Positions 1 through 6,919 of a DNA stretch of 12,040 bases are shown here, piece after piece (the stretch's first letter is position 1; each line of letters starts with the position of its first letter). The translations under genes were made by a program, and so were the position numbers. The notes below the pieces were generated by a model. It was not told where the DNA came from, did not search any database, and was given only the letters and a program-made list of their open reading frames with translations. Source of the DNA: CAYMRB01 sp964392615 (lineage in GTDB: Bacteria > Planctomycetota > UBA8108); NCBI GenBank assembly GCA_964392615.1, contig CAYMRB010000318.1, positions 1 to 12,040 on the forward strand, in the 5' to 3' direction.

Positions 1-1632
1 GAACGAGATGCGCGCGACGCGCGGTCCGAGCTCTGCGAGACGCTCGAGTTCGCCGCGGTGGAGCACGAAGTTCGCGAAGTACCGTCCACCGTAGTGGCAA
101 CGGATGTGCGCCTGCTGGCGCGTGCTGGTGAAGACGAATCCGCCGTCCGGGAGGTAGCAGGGATCGAAGTCCTCGACGATCGCGGTCGCGCGGTCTCCCG
201 TCGTCGTCAGCGGATCGTTCGCTCCGCCGGTGACCTGTCGGAGGCCGCTACCGTCGACGCCGATCTCGTAGATCAGAAAACGACGGCGGTTCGGGTCCGA
301 CTCGGAGTGATCGCAGAACGAGAACAGGACGCGCTCGCCGTCGAACGAAAGATCCGGGTGCAACACGGAGCCGACAGGCAGCTCTTCCCTCAGAAGCAGC
401 GTCACCTCGGGATGGGTCTTCCAGCTCGTCAGCACGGCGAGACCGTCGCCCGCTGCGCTGTAGCGTCCGAGGTATTGGCGGGATTGGTGCAGGTAGTTTG
501 GCGCGGGTCGTTTGTTGATCAGCAGGCGATCGAAGCTCAAGGCCGGATGCGAGAAGATGATCTCGCGACGCAGCTCGAGGATCGACGCAGTCAGCCGCGC
601 GAGAGATCGCGTGTGTGCGGCGGTCGCCTTGACGGCCACGGCCTTCCCGGCTGCGGTGTTCGAGCGACACGCGTCGATCAGCGCGTCGACACGCCGCTCG
701 AGCGCGTCCAGCTTCTTGCGGAGCTGCGGCCGCGGCGCGCATCCCTCCACCAGCGCCAGCGTGTCACGCGTGAACCGGATCGCCTGCAGCGGATTGCGCC
801 GGATGTGCTCCCGCGGCATGCCCACCTCGTCGAGGCTGCTGTAGCCCGTCGCATCCTCGAAGCGCACGACCGGGACGATCTGCGCCGGCGTGCTCTCGCC
901 CGCTGCGAGCGACGCGACCTGCTCCGGCTCGAGGGCGACGTTCCAGACGGCGAGGTCGTCCACCGCCGCCGTGCTCCAGAGGTTGCCGTCGCCGATCCAG
1001 CCCCCCACCACGAGCGGCGGCTCGAAGCCGAAGCGCGTCATCTGAGGCGACGCGTCACTTCTCGCAGCGAGCTTCCCGTCGACGTAGAGCGCTTGCCCGG
1101 CTGGTTGATACACGGCCGCGATGTGGTGCCACTCGCCGACGCCGACAGGCCCCCAGCCCTTCGACTCGAGTTGCGTCTCACTCTCGAGCTCGCTGCGCCA
1201 ACGCACGCTCGCGCGATTCGGGTCGATCCCTGTCAGGCCGAGTAGATGCGTCGAGAACGTGCCGTTCTGCTGACGGGAGAGCACGGGCGCGAACACGCGG
1301 AACGCTTCGCTTCCCGTCTGGAGGCCGGCGTCCCAGCGTACCCAGAGGCTAACCGTTCCCGCCTCCATGGTGTCCAGCCGCTCATCGCGCAACGCGATCG
1401 AGAAGTACCCCCTCCTGGCCGCATCGAACTGTACCGCCCCATCGGCTCTTCCCAGACGATCGCGAGTCGGCTCGACCTCACCGTGCCGTGTCGCGTTTCC
1501 GAACTCGCTGCGGCCGTCACCGTCGAAGGGCCAGTACCCGACCAGTCTCGCGCCCTGCTGAGCCCGTGCATCCCCTGCCGCCGCGACCGCCGCGAGGGCT
1601 CCGAGTAGTAGCACGAGAGCGGTTCGTCGCAT
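1..1632 (-). CDS. Secreted LamG-domain protein with HzsA-like beta-propeller region (C-terminus beyond the window)
   Basis: The complementary strand is open for 544 codons from an ATG at 1632 to the left edge, so the C-terminus is missing. The start is backed by an AGAGGA ribosome site 5 bases upstream. Residues 1-26 are a signal peptide (MRRTALVLLLG, ending near ARA-QQ). Residues about 28-242 are a LamG/concanavalin-A-like fold (LVGYWPFDGDG; GEWHHIAAVY; LYVDGKLAA; VDDLAVWNVAL). A helical linker follows (about 295-355). From about 357 the protein resembles the middle region of planctomycete proteins related to the hydrazine synthase alpha subunit: HPDLSFDGERVLFSF, IYEIGVDGSGLRQVTGG and DFDPCYLPDGGFVFTSTR are WD40/TolB-like propeller blades. 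No CXXCH haem site is visible in the part present. It acts outside the cytoplasm, probably binding glycan or protein; no reaction can be assigned. It may share a transcript with the upstream minus-strand genes. Confidence 0.85.
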   Translation of the reverse strand, partial: MRRTALVLLLGALAAVAAAGDARAQQGARLVGYWPFDGDGRSEFGNATRHGEVEPTRDRLGRADGAVQFDAARRGYFSIALRDERLDTMEAGTVSLWVRWDAGLQTGSEAFRVFAPVLSRQQNGTFSTHLLGLTGIDPNRASVRWRSELESETQLESKGWGPVGVGEWHHIAAVYQPAGQALYVDGKLAARSDASPQMTRFGFEPPLVVGGWIGDGNLWSTAAVDDLAVWNVALEPEQVASLAAGESTPAQIVPVVRFEDATGYSSLDEVGMPREHIRRNPLQAIRFTRDTLALVEGCAPRPQLRKKLDALERRVDALIDACRSNTAAGKAVAVKATAAHTRSLARLTASILELRREIIFSHPALSFDRLLINKRPAPNYLHQSRQYLGRYSAAGDGLAVLTSWKTHPEVTLLLREELPVGSVLHPDLSFDGERVLFSFCDHSESDPNRRRFLIYEIGVDGSGLRQVTGGANDPLTTTGDRATAIVEDFDPCYLPDGGFVFTSTRQQAHIRCHYGGRYFANFVLHRGELERLAELGPRVARISF

Positions 1633-1669
1633 GAGAGTTCCTCTTTTCACCAAGGGGCCGACGCGCGGC

Positions 1670-1781
1670 TCAACGCCGCTCGAACGCGAGAAACTCCTGG
1701 TACGCCAGGAAGTCGGACCGGTCCTTTGGCGCAACCGACGAGCAGGAGCGGAAGGACGACAACGACCGGCTCGGGCACCAC
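1670..1781 (-). pseudogene. Micro-gene candidate: lipobox-like start joined to a second coding-like frame by a +1 shift
   Basis: A GTG at 1781 is preceded by a good ribosome site (GAGAGGA, 4 bases). The frame gives VVPEPVVVVLPLLLVGCA, a hydrophobic stretch ending in a lipobox-like LVGC. After that codon composition falls off in this frame, which runs on to a TGA at 1649-1647. The +1 frame instead reads KDRSDFLAYQEFLAFERR and stops at 1672-1670, with G/C in most third positions. Joining the two with a one-base skip near GCC-A would give a 36-residue lipoprotein-like peptide ending 37 bp before the LamG gene. The N-terminus lacks the usual positive charge, and VPEP could also recall a PEP-CTERM tail. 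An in-frame TAG lies 12 nt upstream of the GTG. It may be a decayed gene, a sequence error, or chance. Confidence 0.28.
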
Positions 1782-1910
1782 GGTTCCTCTCGACTACGAG
1801 ATCAGGTTTTCGCGAGCTCCTGCGACCGATGACCACGCAGCGCTCATCGTCTGCGACGGGCCGCGGAATCTCCACAGGGAATCCGAGGCGTCGAGAGCGA
1901 GGGCTTTGCG

Positions 1911-2597
1911 CTACTGCGCGCTCCTGTCGCGAAGCTGCGCAGCGATTGCTCGTAGCCGGCGGACGACCGTGATGACGCCACCGACGACGACCAGCGCGAG
2001 CGCCGCGCCCAGGACGCCGATTCCTGTCGCTTCGTGGGTCGGTTGCCACGCGTCCGGCGTCGCGGCTCCCCAGATCGCAGCGAGCGTGACGACGAACATC
2101 CGCTGCGGCTTTGCCATCGGCCCCAGGAAAACGTGGTCCGCGCCGGCCACCACGCCGAAGGCGCGAACACATGCGATCAACAGCGCGCTGACCGCGGCGC
2201 CGAGCCCGAGAATCGGACACCCACCGACTGCGAAGCCGGCACCGATGAGAATCAGCGGATCGGAGATCCGGTCGGGAATCTCGTTGTAGAGGTCGCCGAG
2301 CGGCGAGGCGACACCGCGACCGAGAGCAACCATTCCGTCGAACAGATTGGCCAGAAGGCGCGCCTGAATGCCTGCGGCGGCGAGGATCCACCATGCGCGA
2401 CGCACTGCGTCGGTTTCCGCGTGCGTCGTCATCGCGAACGCGGTGCAGGCGAGAGCTGCGAACAAGACGCTCGCGACGCTGATCGCGTTCGGGCTCACGC
2501 GTCGGGCGATCAACCAGTCCGCGACGCGCACGATCGGCGCCCACCCGCGACTCGCGATGGGACGACGGCCGGATGACTCGGTCTGGGATTCGGTCAC
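1911..2597 (-). CDS. CDP-alcohol phosphatidyltransferase-like membrane protein with altered catalytic motif
   Basis: This is a 228-residue integral membrane protein with several hydrophobic helices (about 38-56, 68-83, 112-148, 165-180, 192-212). The family transfers a phosphoalcohol from or to a CDP-linked lipid in the cytoplasmic membrane. The canonical pattern DxxDGxxAR-x8-GxxxDxxxD is present with exact spacing but changed residues: N84, D87-G88, A91, L92, G101, N105, D109. Thus the first and third aspartates are Asn and the Arg is Leu. The start was placed at GTG 2597, 5 bp after the stop of the upstream gene and 9 bases after GGGGCG. The frame is open further upstream, but that stretch overlaps the neighbouring gene and is not protein-like. 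It ends with TAG. The tight spacing indicates an operon with the ArnE/EamA-like gene, which suggests lipid or lipid-carrier work. Substrate unknown; activity uncertain given the motif. Confidence 0.82.
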   Translation of the reverse strand: MTESQTESSGRRPIASRGWAPIVRVADWLIARRVSPNAISVASVLFAALACTAFAMTTHAETDAVRRAWWILAAAGIQARLLANLFDGMVALGRGVASPLGDLYNEIPDRISDPLILIGAGFAVGGCPILGLGAAVSALLIACVRAFGVVAGADHVFLGPMAKPQRMFVVTLAAIWGAATPDAWQPTHEATGIGVLGAALALVVVGGVITVVRRLRAIAAQLRDRSAQ

Positions 2598-2602
2598 GAC
2601 TG

Positions 2603-2950
2603 TCAACGCCCCATCAGGTACATGCCGACGATCAGCGCCATCATGCCGACGACGTTCGCCGGCTTGATCGGCACCTCGTACGCGATCCGCGCGATCAGCG
2701 CCGCCCAGATGAATGTCGACGCGTAGATCGGATACAAGACCGTCAGCGCCCCGCCCTTCTTGAACGCCGCGACGAAGAGGATCATGACGCCGACGTAGCA
2801 CACGCACCCTCCGAGGATGCGCGGATTGAGCAGATAGCTGCTGATCGTGTCGCCGGAGCGCTCGGCACCCGCCTTGTACAGGTACTGACCGACTGAGCCC
2901 AGCATCGCGGCGATCACGAACAGGAGAACCGACAAGAACGGCGTCTTCAT
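2603..2950 (-). CDS. Small EamA/ArnE-like four-helix transporter or flippase subunit
   Basis: The 115-residue protein has four hydrophobic segments (about 5-21, 45-63, 68-90, 97-113), the size and layout of the small drug/metabolite-transporter branch. It has GQYLYKAGA after helix 1 and LTVLYPIYASTFIWAALIA in helix 3. These resemble the GQ-xxx-K and AYP-x-FVW signatures of ArnE-type undecaprenyl-phosphate-aminoarabinose flippase subunits more than drug exporters of the EmrE type. The membrane glutamate of EmrE helix 1 is absent. It would form a homo- or heterodimer in the inner membrane and move a lipid-linked or small substrate. It is first in a minus-strand pair; the next start (CDP-alcohol phosphatidyltransferase-like) follows after 5 bp, so translation is probably coupled. 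The ribosome site is weak (GAAG, 5 bases before ATG). The ArnE-like reading is an inference from sequence resemblance. Confidence 0.8.
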   Translation of the reverse strand: MKTPFLSVLLFVIAAMLGSVGQYLYKAGAERSGDTISSYLLNPRILGGCVCYVGVMILFVAAFKKGGALTVLYPIYASTFIWAALIARIAYEVPIKPANVVGMMALIVGMYLMGR

Positions 2951-2991
2951 GGTGTCTTCGGGTCCCTTTTCGGCTCTTCCCGACTCTCCCC

Positions 2992-3000
2992 GGCTACACT
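2992..3000 (+). promoter_or_regulatory. Possible -10 region GGCTACACT
   Basis: GGCTACACT in the divergent spacer is one of three similar plus-strand words in intergenic DNA (also at 7314-7322 and 11320-11328). TACACT is close to a vegetative -10 box. No convincing -35 box lies 16-18 bp upstream, and the start codon of the plus-strand gene is 170 bp away, so support is weak. Confidence 0.2.
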
Positions 3001-3079
3001 GCCCTATCTACGAAGGGATGTCACGGAAGTACCAGTGATGTGGGAGTGCTGCGATCGCCTCCGGCGACGACCGGACCGG

Positions 3080-3107
3080 CGTGACGCGTTCGTGACCGAA
3101 TCGTGAC
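3080..3107 (+). promoter_or_regulatory. Three CGTGAC direct repeats with exact 11-bp period
   Basis: CGTGAC occurs at 3080-3085, 3091-3096 and 3102-3107, one helical turn apart, in the divergent spacer and 65 bp before the start of the HEAT-PQQ gene. Read on the minus strand it is GTCACG repeated every 11 bp. A further GTCACG lies in the opposite orientation at 3020-3025. Direct repeats with an 11-bp period are what OmpR/PhoB-family response regulators bind, and a GTCA core at this spacing recalls a Pho box (TGTCA-N6-TGTCA). The regulator and the controlled gene are inferences; either divergent gene is possible. Confidence 0.45.
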
Positions 3108-3172
3108 ACGCATGCGGGATCATCGGGACGAGCAGCGTCGGATCCGTTCCCCTCTCCACGAGGCGTCGCGAG

Positions 3173-5506
3173 ATGGTGCAACGAACGAACCGTCGAGTCG
3201 GTCTTGCGTGCCTCGCGTGGCTTGCCCTGCTCGCGGTGCCCGTCGGCGCGCGGGGTCAGATGGATCTCGGGATTCCGACGCCCATCGCCCGTTTTCGCGG
3301 CCGGGGCGTCGGCACGTGGACCGATCACCTCGGCGCATCCGATCGCGCTCGGCGGCGGGAGGCCTTCACGACGCTCTACACCGCCGGCGAGGAAGCGGTG
3401 CCGATGCTCGTCGCGCTGCTGGGCTCGTCGCGATCCGACGTACGCGAGCGTGCCACGGCGGCGTTGTCGCGAATCGGGCCGTGCGCCGTCCCCTATCTCG
3501 TCGTGTGCCTCGCCGATCACCGGATGGTCGTCCGTTACCACGCCGTCTGCGTCCTTCGCAACCTCGGGCGCGGCGCCGGCGACACGGCGCGCTTCGTCGC
3601 TCGATTGCTGCGCGACGAGAGCGCACTGGTGTCGATGGAGGCCGCGAGAGCGCTCGCGATGATGCACGAGCGCGCGGCGCCGGCGGTCGACAGGCTAGCC
3701 GCAGCGCTCACCGGCCGGCGTCGCGAGACTCGAGTCATGGCGGCTGGTGCGCTGGCTTCGATCGGCGCACATGCCGCGCCCGCGTGCAAGGCTCTGATCC
3801 GAGCTCTCGACGATCAGGTCCCCGCCGTGCGGCGTTGCGCCGCCGACGCTCTCGCCGCGATCGGTCGTGAGGCCGCACCCGCCGTGGCGCGACTGACCGC
3901 TTCGTTGCGCGATCCCGACCTGCACGTACGCGTCTCCGCGGCCGGTGCGCTGGGATGCATCGGACCGACTGCGGCTGCCGCGCTTCCGTCGCTTCGACGC
4001 GCGCGCAGCACTCCGGGTCTCGCCGCCGAGGCGTCGTGGGCGATCCGGCAGATCACCGGCGAGAAGAACGATGCCGAATCGAGGCAAGACTACGTCCATC
4101 CCCCCACCGTCGTGCTCGGAGCGACTCGACCGCAGCCGGGCGAGTGGCCGACGCTGGGAGGCTCGGCATCACGCAATGCGGTGTCGAGCGATGAGGTTCC
4201 AGCCGTCTGGGATCTCGGTCGACGTCGCAACATCCTGTGGTCGGCGCGACTCGGCAACGAGACCTACGGCAGTCCGATCGTCGCCGGCGGGAGGGTCTAC
4301 GTCGGCACCGGAAACGAGTCGCCTCGCGATCGGCGCGTGAAGGGCAAGCGGGGCGTGCTCATGGCGTTTCGTGCGCGGGACGGGCGCTTCCTGTGGCAAG
4401 ACGTCACGTCGTGTCCTCGCCGGGGACGCGACCTTCTGCTCCCCGTGACGAGCAGCTCGCCGTTGGTCGAAGGCGACCGGCTGTTCTACGTCACGGCGCA
4501 AGCGGAGCTGCGCTGTCTCGACACCGAGGGCTTCCACGACGATGAGAACGACGGACCGATCGTCGACGAGAGAGCGACCTCCTCGGGCGATGCCGATCTC
4601 GTCTGGGAGCTCGACTTCGTCGACGCGCTCGGCGTGTTCCCACACGAAGCGCCGAACTGCTCCGTCGTGTCCGTCGGCAACCTCCTGATGGTCTGCACGT
4701 CGAATGGCGTCGACGAGGCCCACACGAACATCCCCGCGCCGCGTGCGCCGAGTTTCCTGGGCGTCGATAAGCAGACCGGCGCGATCGCGTGGCAGGTCGT
4801 CGGGCCGAGTCCGCGCGTTCTTCACGGCCAGTGGAGCAGTCCGGCTGCGCTCGTGGTCAACGGACGCTCGCAGGTCGTCTTCGGCGGCGGGGACGGCTGG
4901 CTGTACGCGCTCGAAACGACGAGCGGTCGGGAGATCTGGCGCTTTCGCGGCAACCCGCGATACGCCGTCTGGCGGACCGGCGGCGACATCGAGGGAGTCA
5001 TTTCGCGCAACATTATCATCGGGTGCCCGGTGGTGCAGGAGGGCGTGGTGTATCTCGCGATGGGACAGGATCCCGCGCATGGTCAGGGCCAGGGACGACT
5101 CTATGCGATCGATCCCGGCGGACACGGCGACGTCACGCGACGGCGGCGCCTCTGGGAGAACACCGATGTCGGCCGCGTCATCGCGTGCCCGATCGTCGAC
5201 CAAGGGCTCGTGTACGTCGCGGACTACAACGGCGAGGTGCACTGCATCGACGCGACAACCGGCACGCGGCTCTGGGTGCACGATCTCCTCGCCGGCGTCT
5301 GGGGGGCGGCTCTGCTCGCGAACGACAAGCTCTACGTCGGTGACGAGGACGGCATGATGACAGTCTTCCGCGCGGGGCCGCAGAAGAAGGTGCTCGCGAC
5401 CATGGACATGGACGCGCCGATCTGGTCGGTTCCCTCGGTGGCCGACGGCGTCCTGTACGTGTCCACCGCCCGACGGCTCGTCGCGATAGCGCAGCGCCGA
5501 CGGTGA
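3173..5506 (+). CDS. Secreted HEAT-repeat plus PQQ-type beta-propeller protein
   Basis: The protein has 777 residues. Residues 1-29 are a signal peptide (hydrophobic 9-25, cleavage near GARG-Q). Residues about 55-295 are HEAT/armadillo-like repeats: VPMLVALLGSSRSDVRERA, followed by units such as VRRCAADALAAIGREAAP and VRVSAAGALGCIGPTAA. Residues about 324-775 form a PQQ-binding-like propeller of the planctomycete type: WPTLGGSASRNAVSS, YGSPIVAGGRVYVGTGNES, RGVLMAFRARDGRFLWQ, LHGQWSSP, FGGGDGWLYALETTSGREIW, and blade-type VYVADYNGEVHCIDATTGTRLW. The propeller usually stands alone after a signal peptide, so the HEAT front end is an addition. No quinoprotein dehydrogenase active-site residues are evident, so a scaffold or binding role outside the cytoplasm is more likely than catalysis. 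The ATG at 3173 has GAGG 9 bases upstream. A second HEAT gene follows after 173 bp. CGTGAC repeats lie upstream. Confidence 0.9.
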   Translation: MVQRTNRRVGLACLAWLALLAVPVGARGQMDLGIPTPIARFRGRGVGTWTDHLGASDRARRREAFTTLYTAGEEAVPMLVALLGSSRSDVRERATAALSRIGPCAVPYLVVCLADHRMVVRYHAVCVLRNLGRGAGDTARFVARLLRDESALVSMEAARALAMMHERAAPAVDRLAAALTGRRRETRVMAAGALASIGAHAAPACKALIRALDDQVPAVRRCAADALAAIGREAAPAVARLTASLRDPDLHVRVSAAGALGCIGPTAAAALPSLRRARSTPGLAAEASWAIRQITGEKNDAESRQDYVHPPTVVLGATRPQPGEWPTLGGSASRNAVSSDEVPAVWDLGRRRNILWSARLGNETYGSPIVAGGRVYVGTGNESPRDRRVKGKRGVLMAFRARDGRFLWQDVTSCPRRGRDLLLPVTSSSPLVEGDRLFYVTAQAELRCLDTEGFHDDENDGPIVDERATSSGDADLVWELDFVDALGVFPHEAPNCSVVSVGNLLMVCTSNGVDEAHTNIPAPRAPSFLGVDKQTGAIAWQVVGPSPRVLHGQWSSPAALVVNGRSQVVFGGGDGWLYALETTSGREIWRFRGNPRYAVWRTGGDIEGVISRNIIIGCPVVQEGVVYLAMGQDPAHGQGQGRLYAIDPGGHGDVTRRRRLWENTDVGRVIACPIVDQGLVYVADYNGEVHCIDATTGTRLWVHDLLAGVWGAALLANDKLYVGDEDGMMTVFRAGPQKKVLATMDMDAPIWSVPSVADGVLYVSTARRLVAIAQRRR

Positions 5507-5522
5507 CGGTCGAGCGGGTCGC

Positions 5523-5599
5523 GTGATTCGACGGGCAAGTGGAGCTGCAGGAGGCTATCCTGTGACGCCGAAGAGGCTCCGTCTTCGACGTCGAATCAC
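5523..5599. other. Intergenic 11-bp inverted repeat enclosing two hairpins (possible structured RNA or attenuator)
   Basis: GTGATTCGACG at 5523-5533 is perfectly complementary to CGTCGAATCAC at 5589-5599. The 55-base interior holds two smaller stems: CAGGA (5548-5552) with TCCTG (5558-5562), extendable by two G-U pairs, and CGAAGA (5569-5574) with TCTTCG (5582-5587). Together they form a 77-nt three-way-junction shape between the HEAT-PQQ gene and the second HEAT gene. There is no run of T after it, so it is not a standard terminator, and it lacks tRNA arms. It might be a processing, stability or attenuation element, or a remnant of a small inverted-repeat element. Confidence 0.4.
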
Positions 5600-5679
5600 T
5601 TGGTCGTATCCCGACACGCGACGACCGGAACGAGCCGAGCCTCGAGGCTGATGGACGTCGCACCGACGCAAAAAGGTCC

Positions 5680-6636
5680 TTGATCGCACGCAAGAAGCTG
5701 GCACTCGCATTCTGCGCCGTCGCCGTCGTCTCGATCGTCTGCGTGGGCCTCGCGCTGTCCGGGCGTCTTCGGGAGCGGTACCACCGGCGACAGCTCGACG
5801 CGACGCCCGATCTCGTATTCGAGTACGTCGACGCGTCGGCGAGATCGCCGCGACGGCGCGCCGCGCGCGCGTTCCTGGGCACGGAGATCGGCTTGTCGAC
5901 CTGGCTCTCGCGTCGTTTCGGCGAGCACGAGCGCGTTCACTGGGGGGCGCACAGCGAAGAGCTGTCGGGTTTGGGCAGCCCGGAGCTGTTGCCGCACCTC
6001 GCCCGCACGGTCGACCGCGAGGTGAGGCGGCTGCAGTATCTCGCGGACGAGGAGATCGACAACCTGCGGACGCCCTGGCGCTCCTCGGCGCTTCGGGAGG
6101 TGCTGACGAGGGCCATGCGAGAGCTGCCGCGCGGATCTCGCGATGCTGTCGTGCGCGCACTGCAGGATGACGACAGCCAGCTCGCGCAGACACTCTTGGC
6201 CGCGATGCCGCACGAGGAAGCCTTTGCTCCGGCGTTCGAGTTCGCGTTTCGTCACGACGACGAGAACGTCCGTTCCTGGGCCTGGGGAGCGCTCGTGAAC
6301 GTCGGCCTGCCGGCGACGGATTTCTTCGCTGCTGCGCTTCGCGACGCGGATTCCGGTCGCCGGAAACTCGCCGCCGCCGGTCTCGGCCACGTGCTCGACA
6401 AGCGCGCGCGCCCAGCGGTGTCGGACGCACTCTTGGATCGCGCGTCGGCGGCACTCGGCGCCGCGCTCGACGATTCCGCCCCCGAAGTCGTCGCCAAGGC
6501 GGCCTTCAGCATCGGGCGAATCGGTCACGCGTCGAGCGGAATCGTCACGCGCCTCGAGGCGCTCCGCTCCCATTCCGAGGAGAGCGTCGCGCTCGCTGCG
6601 GAGCTCGCGCTGGACGAACTGTCGAGGTCGCGTTGA
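5680..6636 (+). CDS. Membrane-anchored HEAT-like repeat protein
   Basis: A 318-residue protein of unknown function. Residues 1-6 are basic (MIARKK) and 7-27 form a hydrophobic segment without a clear cleavage site, so it is probably anchored with the rest outside the cytoplasm. From about 40 to the end it is helical and HEAT-like, clearest in the last third: ENVRSWAWGALVNVGLPA (196-212), SGRRKLAAAGLGHVLD and PEVVAKAAFSIGRIGHASSG (268-287). The start is TTG at 5680; AAAAAGG lies only 3 bases before it. No in-frame ATG fits the membrane segment, so this start is likely but not certain. The TTG overlaps the TGA of a 10-codon upstream frame. It follows the HEAT-PQQ gene by 173 bp in the same direction and may be its partner. 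It ends 26 bp before the convergent amphi-Trp gene. Confidence 0.78.
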   Translation: MIARKKLALAFCAVAVVSIVCVGLALSGRLRERYHRRQLDATPDLVFEYVDASARSPRRRAARAFLGTEIGLSTWLSRRFGEHERVHWGAHSEELSGLGSPELLPHLARTVDREVRRLQYLADEEIDNLRTPWRSSALREVLTRAMRELPRGSRDAVVRALQDDDSQLAQTLLAAMPHEEAFAPAFEFAFRHDDENVRSWAWGALVNVGLPATDFFAAALRDADSGRRKLAAAGLGHVLDKRARPAVSDALLDRASAALGAALDDSAPEVVAKAAFSIGRIGHASSGIVTRLEALRSHSEESVALAAELALDELSRSR

Positions 6637-6662
6637 GCCTGCAGTGCCTTTCTAACGGACTG

Positions 6663-6896
6663 CTACTCGAGGTCCCACTTGAGCTGAAACTCGATCTCCT
6701 CCTCGGATGAGCCCCGCTCGTGCTCGATGTTGATCCGCGCTGTCGGCGGCACCGACACGCGTTCGCCAGCGACTTGAATGCGGAACCGGGCGCCGTCCTC
6801 GAGACACTGCGCCAGCCGGCGGAGCTTCACGATGAGCTGACGGCGCGGGTAGTCCTTCTCGACGTCACGCTTCTTGCGCTTCTTTCTCTTCGCCAT
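6663..6896 (-). CDS. Amphi-Trp domain-containing protein
   Basis: The ATG at 6896 gives 77 residues with a clear ribosome site (GAGAGG, 5 bases upstream). The frame is open further upstream, but that stretch belongs to the neighbouring gene. The N-terminus is strongly basic (MAKRKKRKKRDVEKDYPRR). It is followed by LIVKLRRLAQCLEDGARFRIQVAGERVSVPP in two consecutive stretches (25-41 and 42-55) and ends in an amphipathic strand pair, INIEHERGSSEEEIEFQLKW, with the conserved Trp near the C-terminus (residue 74). This is the amphi-Trp domain, a short family of unknown function found in bacteria and archaea, usually in small soluble proteins. Length is normal for the family. It lies 23 bp downstream of a small membrane protein gene in the same direction, so the two are probably co-transcribed. 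It ends with TAG, showing that TAG is a working stop in this genome. Confidence 0.85.
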   Translation of the reverse strand: MAKRKKRKKRDVEKDYPRRQLIVKLRRLAQCLEDGARFRIQVAGERVSVPPTARINIEHERGSSEEEIEFQLKWDLE

Positions 6897-6919
6897 GAAT
6901 TCCTCTCTACAGGGGACTA

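Noticed and set aside
58..1245. 395-codon open frame on the plus strand
   Set aside because: It is antisense to the LamG/HzsA-like gene, rich in Arg, Glu and Val with no domain. The minus-strand frame has a signal peptide, recognisable folds and a ribosome site.
5523..5599. tRNA gene, suggested by the 77-nt length and folded shape
   Set aside because: There is no T-loop GTTC-like sequence, anticodon arm or 7-bp acceptor stem; the outer stem is 11 bp and only two inner hairpins form.
5555..6573. Two long minus-strand open frames opposite the second HEAT gene
   Set aside because: The plus-strand frame has a basic start, a membrane helix and HEAT-like repeats; the antisense frames do not look like protein.
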